A stretch of DNA of 5,391 nucleotides from Porticoccaceae bacterium (lineage in GTDB: Bacteria > Pseudomonadota > Gammaproteobacteria > Pseudomonadales > Porticoccaceae), in assembly GCA_030590275.1 (NCBI GenBank), contig JAUUYV010000160.1, positions 1 to 5,391 of the forward strand, given 5' to 3'. Under the pieces are notes generated by a model that worked only from the letters and a program-made list of their open reading frames with translations, had not been told where the DNA came from and searched no databases. The position numbers and the translations under genes were made by a program. Shown here in pieces: positions 1 to 5,391 of this stretch (the first letter of the stretch is position 1; each line of letters opens with the position of its first letter).

Positions 1-153
1 ACCCCAGGACTCCAACGACCAGAAACCCACCTGATCCAGCTTCTCCGCAATTGGCAACATGTCATCGATGCGCATGCGTGTAGCAAATAGCGACTGATGG
101 GCATCACGAAGTACCACATCAGTAATACCCAGAGGAGTTTTTTGCTCAACCAT
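1..153 (-). CDS. oadA: Oxaloacetate decarboxylase alpha subunit, N-terminal 51 residues (3' part beyond the window)
   Basis: Reading leftward from the ATG at 153, the 51 visible codons begin [20 protein letters not shown] and continue through [21 protein letters not shown] to the left edge. The RDAHQS motif (R16-S21) is the start of the carboxyltransferase TIM barrel shared by oxaloacetate decarboxylase alpha, pyruvate carboxylase and transcarboxylase 5S. D17 falls at the position of the metal-ligand Asp of this family. The family protein moves the carboxyl group of oxaloacetate to its own C-terminal biotin domain, which lies outside the window. The membrane beta subunit then releases CO2 and exports Na+. 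The gene lies 72 bp after oadG on the same strand, the usual gamma-alpha(-beta) order, so co-transcription is likely. A purine-rich stretch (AGGA at 167-170, AAGAG at 160-164, minus strand) precedes the start. A related biotin decarboxylase or pyruvate carboxylase B subunit cannot be excluded from 51 residues, but the preceding gamma gene favours oadA. Confidence 0.9.
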   Translation of the reverse strand, partial: MVEQKTPLGITDVVLRDAHQSLFATRMRIDDMLPIAEKLDQVGFWSLESWG

Positions 154-225
154 AAATGACTCTTTTTCCTAACCAGTGACGTACTATGACAAGCTGTTTA
201 TGCCTTATCTTTAACCGCTACATCT

Positions 226-480
226 TTATCCGCGACGATGCTCATTAATCGCGGCCTGTACTACTTTTCTTAATGTTGGGTCTGGCTCCCTGGTCAACAT
301 GTTGACTGACTCACCGGTAGACGCAAGGCCCGTTTGTTCACTTACCGACCCGGGAAAGAATCGACCTAGTAGTGCGGACATTGCCATCACCGATAAAACC
401 AGCACCGTCAAAAATACAAACACCACGCCCATTCCATAAAGCATGAGGCTAACACCCTGCTCAATAAGCGATGTTCCCAT
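226..480 (-). CDS. oadG: Oxaloacetate decarboxylase gamma subunit (sodium pump membrane anchor)
   Basis: This 84-aa protein has one hydrophobic helix near the N-terminus (about residues 10-38, with the Y15-G-M-G-V-V-F run typical of OadG). A short polar linker follows, then a C-terminal segment ending AAINEHRRG. Length, helix position and the His/Arg-rich end (H81) match the OadG family. In that family the gamma subunit spans the membrane, ties the cytoplasmic alpha subunit to the integral-membrane beta subunit, and helps bind a metal near its C-terminus. The first ATG has an AGGA at 491-494 (minus strand), about 10 nt upstream. oadA follows 72 bp downstream, so this is the promoter-proximal gene of the operon, which diverges from argS. 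One oddity is that the frame shifted by one base past the stop stays open for 11 more codons with a lysine-rich reading. I take this as chance. Confidence 0.88.
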   Translation of the reverse strand: MGTSLIEQGVSLMLYGMGVVFVFLTVLVLSVMAMSALLGRFFPGSVSEQTGLASTGESVNMLTREPDPTLRKVVQAAINEHRRG

Positions 481-532
481 AATGATTTTGTCCTAAGCTC
501 GCCAGACACATAAACTATTCAAATAGCGCGGG

Positions 533-562
533 ATTATACACAGCAGCAGCAATAGGCCCCAA
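533..562 (-). promoter_or_regulatory. Candidate sigma-70 promoter for oadGA
   Basis: On the minus strand a perfect -10 hexamer TATAAT lies at 538-533. A weak -35 TTGGGG lies at 562-557, with an 18-bp spacer. The predicted start would be near 526, giving a leader of about 46 nt before oadG. The -35 matches consensus at only 3 of 6 positions, so an activator may be needed. This is an inference from motif and position only. Confidence 0.42.
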
Positions 563-617
563 ATCCCCGCATCGACCCGAATCATCAAGCCTGGCCCTGA
601 GTTCCTCGCACAAAGCA

Positions 618-645
618 TTGCAATCATACGGATGAAGGCTAGAAT
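618..645 (+). promoter_or_regulatory. Candidate sigma-70 promoter for argS
   Basis: TTGCAA at 618-623 and TAGAAT at 640-645 are separated by 16 bp, in the right place to start a transcript at about 652 with a leader of about 20 nt. The -10 matches consensus at 5 of 6 positions and the -35 at 4 of 6. The short leader has no obvious Shine-Dalgarno sequence before the argS ATG. Confidence 0.45.
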
Positions 646-672
646 GCCCCGTTTCAGTCACGCACTCTCATC

Positions 673-2412
673 ATGACCATCCGCGACCTACTTAACCTGC
701 GCCTGCGCGCCGCTATGACCGCTGTCGGCATAGATACCAGCTTCGGCCCGCATCTCGCCAAAAGTTCCCGACCCGAATTTGGCGATTTTCAGGCCAACGG
801 CATGCTTGCTGCCGCCAAGGCCGCAAAAACTAATCCGCGTGAGCTTGCCCAGGCGGTGGTCGACAAACTGGAGCTGACGGATATCGCCACTACCATTGAA
901 ATCGCCGGGCCAGGTTTTATTAATATCCATCTGGCCAACGATTTTCTTGGCAAAGCCCTGATCGATCTGAGTGCGGGCAAGCAGCTCGGGATCGAAAAAA
1001 CCGAAACCCCCAAAACAGTAGTCGTCGATTACTCCTCACCAAATCTCGCCAAGGAAATGCACGTCGGCCATCTGCGTAGCTCCATCATTGGCGATGCCGT
1101 AGTCCGCGTGCTGGAATACCGGGGCGATACAGTCATCCGCCAAAATCATATGGGGGACTGGGGCACCCAGTTCGGCATGCTCATTGCAGAACTGGAAATC
1201 CAGCTGCAGGAAAGCGAACAGACCAATCTCGCTCTGGCTGATTTAGAAAGCTTTTATCAGCAGGCTAAAAGTCACTTTGATGCCGACCCAGGCTTTGCCG
1301 ATACTGCCCGTAGTTACGTCGTTAAACTGCAATCGGGTGACCCCCACTGCCTCACGCTTTGGCAACAGTTTATCGATACTTCAGTTGCCCATAGCGAAAG
1401 CATTTACCAGCAACTGAACGTAAGCCTGCGCCATCAGGATATCCGCCCCGAAAGTGCTTACAACGATGACCTCGAAGCCATTATCGACGCCCTGCTCCAA
1501 CAGGGCCTGGCCCGTGAAGATCAGGGCGCACTGGTAGTCTTTCTCGACGAATTGGCAGATAAAAAGGGCAAACCCAGCCCCGTAATTGTACGCAAATCCG
1601 ACGGCGGCTATCTCTATGCCACCACAGATCTGGCGGCATTACGTTATCGCCATGGACAACTCAAGGCTGATCGCGTGCTTTATTTTATCGACATCCGACA
1701 AGTCCTGCATATGAAACAGGTCTTTACCGTGGCCCGTAAAGCCGGTTTTGTGGACGATAATATCTCACTCGAACATCACGCCTTCGGCACCATGATGGGT
1801 AGCGATGGCAAACCCTTTAAAACTCGCAGTGGCGGTACCGTTAAGCTTGCCGACCTTCTAAGCGAAGCAGTAAATCGAGCCGAACAACTTGTCAGCGATA
1901 AGAATCCGGCCTTAGATGCCGGTGATCGCGCCGAAATAGCCCGCAAAGTGGGTATTGGAGCAGTAAAATACGCCGACCTGAGCAAAACCCGCTCCCATGA
2001 CTATATATTCGACTGGGATAGCATGCTTAGCTTTGAAGGTAACACAGCACCCTACCTTCAATATGCCTACACTCGCATCCAGAGCATTTTTCGAAAAGCG
2101 GGTATGGCAGGGAGTGATGCTAGCAGCCCGATTCGGGTTACCGACGAAGCGGAAAAAAGACTCGCCCTGCAAATACTGGGCTTTAGCGACACGCTAACGC
2201 AGGTCGCCAGAGAAGCCTACCCACACATCTTATGCAATTACCTCCATGAACTTGCCAGCGCCTTTATGGCATTTTATGAACACTGTCCGATACTGAAAGA
2301 GGGTATTGAGCAAAGCACTCGAGACAGCAGATTGGCCATGTGCGAGCTTACCGGAAAGACCCTGACCCAGGGACTGGAGTTATTGGGAATAGAAACGATG
2401 GAAGCGATGTAA
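673..2412 (+). CDS. argS: Arginyl-tRNA synthetase (class I)
   Basis: The enzyme joins arginine to tRNA-Arg using ATP in the cytoplasm and is essential for translation. The 579-aa length is close to E. coli ArgS (577). Domains in order: the N-terminal tRNA-binding Add1 domain (about 1-90, with FGDFQANG and the IAGPGFINI segment); the Rossmann catalytic core with HIGH-type motif HVGH at residues 130-133 and the conserved [12 protein letters not shown] segment just after it; the second signature region at about 374-385 ([12 protein letters not shown]); and the helical DALR anticodon-binding domain from about 457 ([12 protein letters not shown]) to the end. The canonical KMSKS lysine motif is replaced by [10 protein letters not shown], which is normal for this branch of ArgS and not a defect. 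The start matches the family N-terminus. No clear Shine-Dalgarno sequence is visible upstream. It diverges from oadGA and is followed by the SPOR-like gene after 211 bp. Identification is secure. Confidence 0.98.
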   Translation: MTIRDLLNLRLRAAMTAVGIDTSFGPHLAKSSRPEFGDFQANGMLAAAKAAKTNPRELAQAVVDKLELTDIATTIEIAGPGFINIHLANDFLGKALIDLSAGKQLGIEKTETPKTVVVDYSSPNLAKEMHVGHLRSSIIGDAVVRVLEYRGDTVIRQNHMGDWGTQFGMLIAELEIQLQESEQTNLALADLESFYQQAKSHFDADPGFADTARSYVVKLQSGDPHCLTLWQQFIDTSVAHSESIYQQLNVSLRHQDIRPESAYNDDLEAIIDALLQQGLAREDQGALVVFLDELADKKGKPSPVIVRKSDGGYLYATTDLAALRYRHGQLKADRVLYFIDIRQVLHMKQVFTVARKAGFVDDNISLEHHAFGTMMGSDGKPFKTRSGGTVKLADLLSEAVNRAEQLVSDKNPALDAGDRAEIARKVGIGAVKYADLSKTRSHDYIFDWDSMLSFEGNTAPYLQYAYTRIQSIFRKAGMAGSDASSPIRVTDEAEKRLALQILGFSDTLTQVAREAYPHILCNYLHELASAFMAFYEHCPILKEGIEQSTRDSRLAMCELTGKTLTQGLELLGIETMEAM

Positions 2413-2492
2413 TAAGAGCCACACTGGGTTCCTTTAGGCCTTACCAGCTATTAAACTCGGGAAACAGCAACACCCGGCAGAACTACAGTTTC

Positions 2493-2506
2493 CTGGTTTG
2501 AACCAG
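2493..2506. repeat. Short inverted repeat after argS
   Basis: CTGGTT and AACCAG form perfect 6-bp arms around a 2-nt TG spacer. The tight spacing suits a protein-binding dyad better than an RNA hairpin. It lies 80 bp past the argS stop and 118 bp before the next gene. No T-run follows. Its role is unknown and it could be chance. Confidence 0.3.
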
Positions 2507-2548
2507 AGCTCACGAGACACTACCCTTTAAATCGAAGAATAATTAAGT

Positions 2549-2569
2549 GTTGTGTTCCCACAACCTTTT
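2549..2569 (+). terminator. Weak candidate terminator or hairpin between argS and the SPOR-like gene
   Basis: GTTGTG (2549-2554) and CACAAC (2559-2564) pair perfectly around a TTCC tetraloop. The hairpin is followed by C and four Ts (2566-2569). The shape fits a small intrinsic terminator for argS, but the stem is only 6 bp and the T-run is short. The rest of the gap (2413-2623) shows no ORF or RNA gene I can recognise. A TAAAAT at 2569-2574 or TATTAT at 2585-2590 could serve as a -10 for the next gene, but neither has a good -35. Confidence 0.3.
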
Positions 2570-2623
2570 AAAATAGTCTAGCCATATTATTGGTCAACAC
2601 TAGATCCCGTTAGGCAAAGCACT

Positions 2624-3493
2624 ATGATTAACTTATCTTTAAGGTTTTACAAACTATCTGCTATTTGCGCCTTAGCTTGTATTTTGGCCATCCTCAGCAC
2701 CACACAAACTGCCTTTGGCGCGGTCATAAGCCATACCGTATGCAATCACAAATCTGATCCAAATCCACGGGTGATTGAGGTCAACTATTTAAAATCTCAA
2801 GGCACAGTGCCCTGTAGTGTGTATTATGCAAAGAATAAAAAAAATACAATGATAGCAACATACAAAAGAACAATAGGGGAATGCGAAAGAATAGAAAAAT
2901 CCATTATCTCAAACATTAGCAAAGGAGGCTGGACCTGCGCACCTACGATAGTCAACTCTAAGGTGAAGTCTTCTAAGGTACAGCCAACGACAGTTTCCAA
3001 AACAGCCAAAAATCCGCCCCCAGTCCGGAAGACAGCATCAAGAATGACTCCAGAAACAAGCACAAAAGAAGCTGTAAAGACGGTTCGATATAAAACCCCA
3101 AAAGCAATTCCAGAAACAGCTTTAGAAATAAGCCTTGGAACAGTTCCAGAAAAACCTCCAGGCATTTTCAATTTCCATTCAAGCCCTCCTCAACAATTTA
3201 CAGAAAATAATTCTTTCGCCGTCATACTAGAAGCATTTCCAGGAGAAGAGGACGCCCACATATTTGTAGCAAGACTAAGGCAAGATTTCCCTGAGTTTAT
3301 CGCTCACATTTACAAATTATCCTCCAAAAAAACTACCTGGGTAATTATTGGTGCCTCATTTCTTTCAATGGATTCTGCCCTGACTATAGAAACAAAATTT
3401 AAAAACCTGAACATAGGAAACCCAGCAACTATAGATCTTAGAGGAATAGCTCCCAACCCAGGTTTTATTGAAACAATAAAATTACAGGGCTAA
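2624..3493 (+). CDS. Exported four-cysteine protein with C-terminal SPOR-like domain
   Basis: I do not recognise a named gene for this 289-aa protein. Residues 1-32 form a Sec signal peptide: basic N-region with R7 and K10, hydrophobic core about 11-25, likely cleavage near AFG/A at 32-33, and no convincing lipobox. The mature N-terminal part (about 34-107) has four cysteines, C40, C64, C87 and C105, in a VCNH...VPCSVYY...GECERI...WTC pattern, suggesting two disulfides in the periplasm. A Lys/Thr/Pro-rich linker with loose 'PE(T/K)' repeats spans about 108-195. Residues about 197-270 (SFAVILEAF, then a helix with FVARLRQDF, then TTWVIIGASF, then a second helix and a final strand) follow the beta-alpha-beta-beta-alpha-beta spacing of SPOR domains, which bind denuded septal peptidoglycan. 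The call is by pattern, not alignment. A SPOR/FtsN-like gene next to argS is familiar in Pseudomonas, which supports it. The gene is more A-rich than argS and uses AGA/AGG for most of its arginines. The only Shine-Dalgarno hint is TAGG at 2611-2614. Confidence 0.72.
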   Translation: MINLSLRFYKLSAICALACILAILSTTQTAFGAVISHTVCNHKSDPNPRVIEVNYLKSQGTVPCSVYYAKNKKNTMIATYKRTIGECERIEKSIISNISKGGWTCAPTIVNSKVKSSKVQPTTVSKTAKNPPPVRKTASRMTPETSTKEAVKTVRYKTPKAIPETALEISLGTVPEKPPGIFNFHSSPPQQFTENNSFAVILEAFPGEEDAHIFVARLRQDFPEFIAHIYKLSSKKTTWVIIGASFLSMDSALTIETKFKNLNIGNPATIDLRGIAPNPGFIETIKLQG

Positions 3494-3576
3494 TTCCGAA
3501 AACCAATAAAACCAGGTTCGATTGATTAGAATTTTTCCTAACGCTAAATCTTCTACCAACACTAAGAACCCAGGCC

Positions 3577-3598
3577 ATTTAACTACTCTATTTAACTA
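3577..3598. repeat. Direct repeat of ATTTAACTA upstream of the first SDR gene
   Basis: ATTTAACTA occurs at 3577-3585 and again at 3590-3598, a 13-bp period. The core TTAAC recurs at 3642-3646 and 3654-3658, a 12-bp period. The spacing between the pairs is 63 and 62 bp. This might be a regulator-binding array in the 184-bp gap (3494-3677), but the gap is AT-rich and chance is possible. I found no convincing promoter hexamer pair, terminator or small ORF elsewhere in this gap. Confidence 0.3.
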
Positions 3599-3665
3599 AG
3601 GAGCTTAATCGGGAATACAAATTACGACTCGATATATTTTTTTAACGCGATTATTAACTTGTTCT

Positions 3666-3673
3666 AGAGGTGA
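3666..3673 (+). promoter_or_regulatory. Strong Shine-Dalgarno sequence fixing the SDR start at 3678
   Basis: AGAGGTGA matches the anti-Shine-Dalgarno end of 16S rRNA over GAGGTGA and ends 4 nt before the ATG. It is by far the best ribosome-binding site in the window and settles the start codon. It also suggests the gene is well translated. Confidence 0.75.
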
Positions 3674-3677
3674 AATC

Positions 3678-4457
3678 ATGGACCTGGGTATTACTGGAAA
3701 GCACGCTATTGTTTGCGGCGGCAGCCAGGGTTTGGGCCTGGCCTGCGCCCGCGCGCTGGCTTGCGAAAGCGTCAATATTACGGTCATCGCTCGAACACCT
3801 GAGCCATTACGACTTGCGGTAGAAGAACTCAGTAAGTTAAGCACGGCAAAAATGACCGCTGTCATTGGCGACATCACCAGCGACGAGGGTCGCAATGCGG
3901 TGCTCGAAGCCTGCCCTTCACCGGATATATTAATTAACAATGCGGGCGGACCTCCGCCGGGCGATTTTCGCGACTGGCGCCAAAAAGAATGGTTCGACGC
4001 TATAAACAACAACATGTATTCATCCATTGAGATGATTCGCCGAACCTTCGACGGCATGGCTGAAAGGGGCTTTGGCCGCATTGTTAATATCACCAGCATT
4101 GCTGTTAAGTCTCCCATGTCCGGCCTCGGTTTATCTAATGGCGCGCGCACTGGTTTGACCGGCTGGGTCGCTGGTGTGGCCAGAGAACACGTTCGGGATA
4201 ATGTCACCATCAACAACTTGCTACCTGGTATTTTTGCGACGGATCGAGGCAGAGGGTATCTGGCCTATCGGGCTGGCCAGGAAAACATGAGTCCGGAGGA
4301 CTATGAGCAGCAATTCTATGCAACTAGCCCCGCAGGGCGTATGGGTGAACCCGATGAATTTGGTGCCGCCTGTGCCTTTTTATGCAGCGCCATGAGCGGC
4401 TATATGAGTGGACAAAATATCCTGCTGGACGGAGGTGCCTTTAACGCGACGTTTTAG
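3678..4457 (+). CDS. Short-chain dehydrogenase/reductase family protein with altered catalytic Tyr/Lys
   Basis: The 259-aa length and fold features are those of a classical SDR, a cytoplasmic NAD(P)-dependent oxidoreductase family. Visible motifs: glycine-rich cofactor loop GGSQGLG (14-20); an Arg after the second strand (VIARTP), which favours NADP(H); NNAG at 87-90; the helix-4 Asn at about N112; the catalytic-type serine S140 in NITS; and the C-terminal GQNILLDGG. The YxxxK motif is missing. At the expected spacing from S140 (13 residues) lies S153, and four residues later R157, within LSNGARTGLTGW. From memory, a subset of SDRs annotated as 3-oxoacyl-ACP reductase-like carries a similar LSN..R..L.GW segment, so this is probably a real subfamily and not a mutation. 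The substrate is unknown and normal hydride-transfer chemistry is uncertain. The gene has its own strong ribosome-binding site and faces the second SDR tail to tail. Confidence 0.9.
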   Translation: MDLGITGKHAIVCGGSQGLGLACARALACESVNITVIARTPEPLRLAVEELSKLSTAKMTAVIGDITSDEGRNAVLEACPSPDILINNAGGPPPGDFRDWRQKEWFDAINNNMYSSIEMIRRTFDGMAERGFGRIVNITSIAVKSPMSGLGLSNGARTGLTGWVAGVAREHVRDNVTINNLLPGIFATDRGRGYLAYRAGQENMSPEDYEQQFYATSPAGRMGEPDEFGAACAFLCSAMSGYMSGQNILLDGGAFNATF

Positions 4458-4554
4458 AGACAGCAGTCTTTCCCTACGACTGGGCCCTACTACTGGTCTC
4501 TACTGTTAATGGCTCCCTACCCATCAAAGCCCTCTTGACCACAATATTAACTAT

Positions 4555-4570
4555 CCTTTTGCAAAAAAGG
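4555..4570. repeat. Small inverted repeat between the convergent SDR genes
   Basis: CCTTTT (4555-4560) and AAAAGG (4565-4570) flank a GCAA loop. The position between two converging genes suits a shared bidirectional terminator. However, the stem is A/T-rich and no T-run follows on either strand, so support is weak. The gap also holds CAGTC/GACTG arms at 4464-4468 and 4478-4482, again without a T-run. Confidence 0.25.
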
Positions 4571-4602
4571 CTTCTGGACATATCGCTACTGCACATATGC
4601 CA

Positions 4603-5391
4603 CTACGCGGGTAGCGCACACAATTGCTCGGTGATCTCCCATAGGCGCTTACCCTGCTCTCTATCGTAGGAACTTTTAGAGCTTTTCGCTGGCTTACAGT
4701 TAATAAAATATTTTCCGCTCACGTCTTCTACCTCAGGAGATGTGGCTAGATAGAGCGTTGTACGCGCCCCCTTCTCTGGCGTGGCGAGAAATATATTCAT
4801 CCAGCCAGGGAAGCCGATATTGGTTGCTACCGCACCGGGATGTAAGGCATTGACGGTCACACCGCAGCCCTTCAATCTCTCGGCAAGATCATAAGTGTAA
4901 TGAATCATTGCTAGTTTGGATTGGCCATAGACACTATAGCTACCGAATTTCTTTTCAGACTGAAGATCATCAAAATTGATCCGACCCATCTTGTGCATCC
5001 TCGATGCCACATGAATAATCCTCGACGGTGCACTAGCTTTAAGTAAATCCAGCAACAAGTCGGTCAACAGGAACACGGCCAGGTAATGCACTGCAAATTG
5101 CCGCTCAAACCCGTCTACCGATACTTCCCGCTGCTTAGACATTAAGCCTGCATTGTGAATGAGAACATGGAGTTGTTGATATCGGTTATTAATCTCTGCG
5201 GCCAATTCACGCACGGCAACCAGAGAGCACAGGTCGGCAATTAACACCTCAACCTGCTGGTTACCCGTTGAGGTGATAATGTCCTGACGGGCAGTTTCGC
5301 CTTTTTCTGCGTTACGGCAGACCATGATTACCCTGGCACCCTGCTGTGCTAATCCACGTGCAGTTTCAAGACCTATTCCAGAGTTGGCGCC
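4603..5391 (-). CDS. Retinol dehydrogenase/WWOX-like SDR, N-terminus cut by the window edge
   Basis: The frame is open from the right edge at 5391 to the TAG at 4603-4605, giving 262 residues. An internal ATG at 5325 is not the start, because the 22 codons before it encode GANSGIGLETARGLAQQGAR, the Rossmann dinucleotide-binding motif of an SDR. The true start lies beyond 5391. Numbering from the edge, the protein has GANSGIG (1-7), VCRNAEKGE with an Arg typical of NADP(H) preference, HNAG (79-82, replacing NNAG), catalytic S130 (HVAS), and an intact Y155-x-x-x-K159 (YGQSK). The 25-residue gap between Ser and Tyr, the DDLQSEKKF segment, LHPGAVATN and the GKYFINCKP C-terminus closely resemble animal retinol dehydrogenases and their bacterial homologues. 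A carbonyl or alcohol substrate is likely but its identity cannot be told. It is convergent with the first SDR and clearly not a recent duplicate of it. Confidence 0.92.
   Translation of the reverse strand, partial: GANSGIGLETARGLAQQGARVIMVCRNAEKGETARQDIITSTGNQQVEVLIADLCSLVAVRELAAEINNRYQQLHVLIHNAGLMSKQREVSVDGFERQFAVHYLAVFLLTDLLLDLLKASAPSRIIHVASRMHKMGRINFDDLQSEKKFGSYSVYGQSKLAMIHYTYDLAERLKGCGVTVNALHPGAVATNIGFPGWMNIFLATPEKGARTTLYLATSPEVEDVSGKYFINCKPAKSSKSSYDREQGKRLWEITEQLCALPA

Noticed and set aside
1792..1827. ArgS lacks the class I KMSKS motif
   Set aside because: Many ArgS enzymes, including that of E. coli, carry a [14 protein letters not shown] replacement. This is ordinary for the family.
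1997..2197. 66-aa plus-strand frame and several minus-strand frames inside argS
   Set aside because: All overlap argS, whose full-length protein is beyond doubt.
2491..2510. tRNA T-arm-like sequence (GGTTTGAACC)
   Set aside because: No acceptor stem, anticodon arm or D-arm can be found around it, so it is not a tRNA gene.
2824..3171. 115-aa open frame on the minus strand with a hydrophobic end
   Set aside because: It is antisense to the SPOR-like gene. The hydrophobic run is just the complement of the A-rich coding stretch.
3605..4216. 203-aa open frame on the minus strand
   Set aside because: It lies antisense to the well-supported SDR gene and has no family features or ribosome-binding site. 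It is a shadow frame.
4472..4519. CCCTAC repeated three times after the first SDR gene
   Set aside because: Six-base words at irregular spacing in a short gap are easily due to chance, with no repeat unit or CRISPR-like structure.
4603..5325. Treating the ATG at 5325 as the start of the right-hand SDR
   Set aside because: The preceding codons to the edge encode the GANSGIG cofactor motif in frame, so the gene must begin beyond the window.

Overview
The window looks like chromosomal DNA from a gammaproteobacterium, probably a marine or aquatic one. The evidence is the oxaloacetate decarboxylase gamma-then-alpha gene order, an ArgS of the gammaproteobacterial type (579 aa, no KMSKS, a '[13 protein letters not shown]' segment), and an argS gene followed by a gene for a SPOR-like protein. 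Genus cannot be assigned from the sequence alone.

Layout. Positions 1-480 (minus strand) hold the start of a sodium-pump oxaloacetate decarboxylase operon: oadG (gamma, membrane anchor), then oadA (alpha, carboxyltransferase), which runs off the left edge. A compact divergent promoter region (about 481-672) separates it from argS (673-2412, plus strand), the arginyl-tRNA synthetase. After a 211-bp gap with two small inverted repeats comes a visibly A-rich gene (2624-3493, plus) for an exported 289-aa protein. It has a signal peptide, a four-cysteine N-terminal domain, a low-complexity linker and a C-terminal region that reads like a divergent SPOR (peptidoglycan-binding) domain. A 184-bp gap with short TTTAACT-type repeats leads to a short-chain dehydrogenase/reductase (SDR) gene (3678-4457, plus) with a very good Shine-Dalgarno sequence. 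Its product has Ser and Arg where classical SDRs have the catalytic Tyr and Lys. A second, unrelated SDR (4603-5391, minus) converges on it. That one is of the retinol-dehydrogenase/WWOX-like type, has an intact YxxxK, and is cut by the right edge inside its Rossmann motif.

Functionally the window is mostly housekeeping (sodium-coupled decarboxylation, tRNA charging) plus an accessory-looking right half. I see no CRISPR array, phage gene, transposase, toxin-antitoxin pair, tRNA or rRNA. The points most worth a second look are the architecture and base composition of the SPOR-like protein and the altered active site of the first SDR. I do not see clear evidence of a new multi-gene system.
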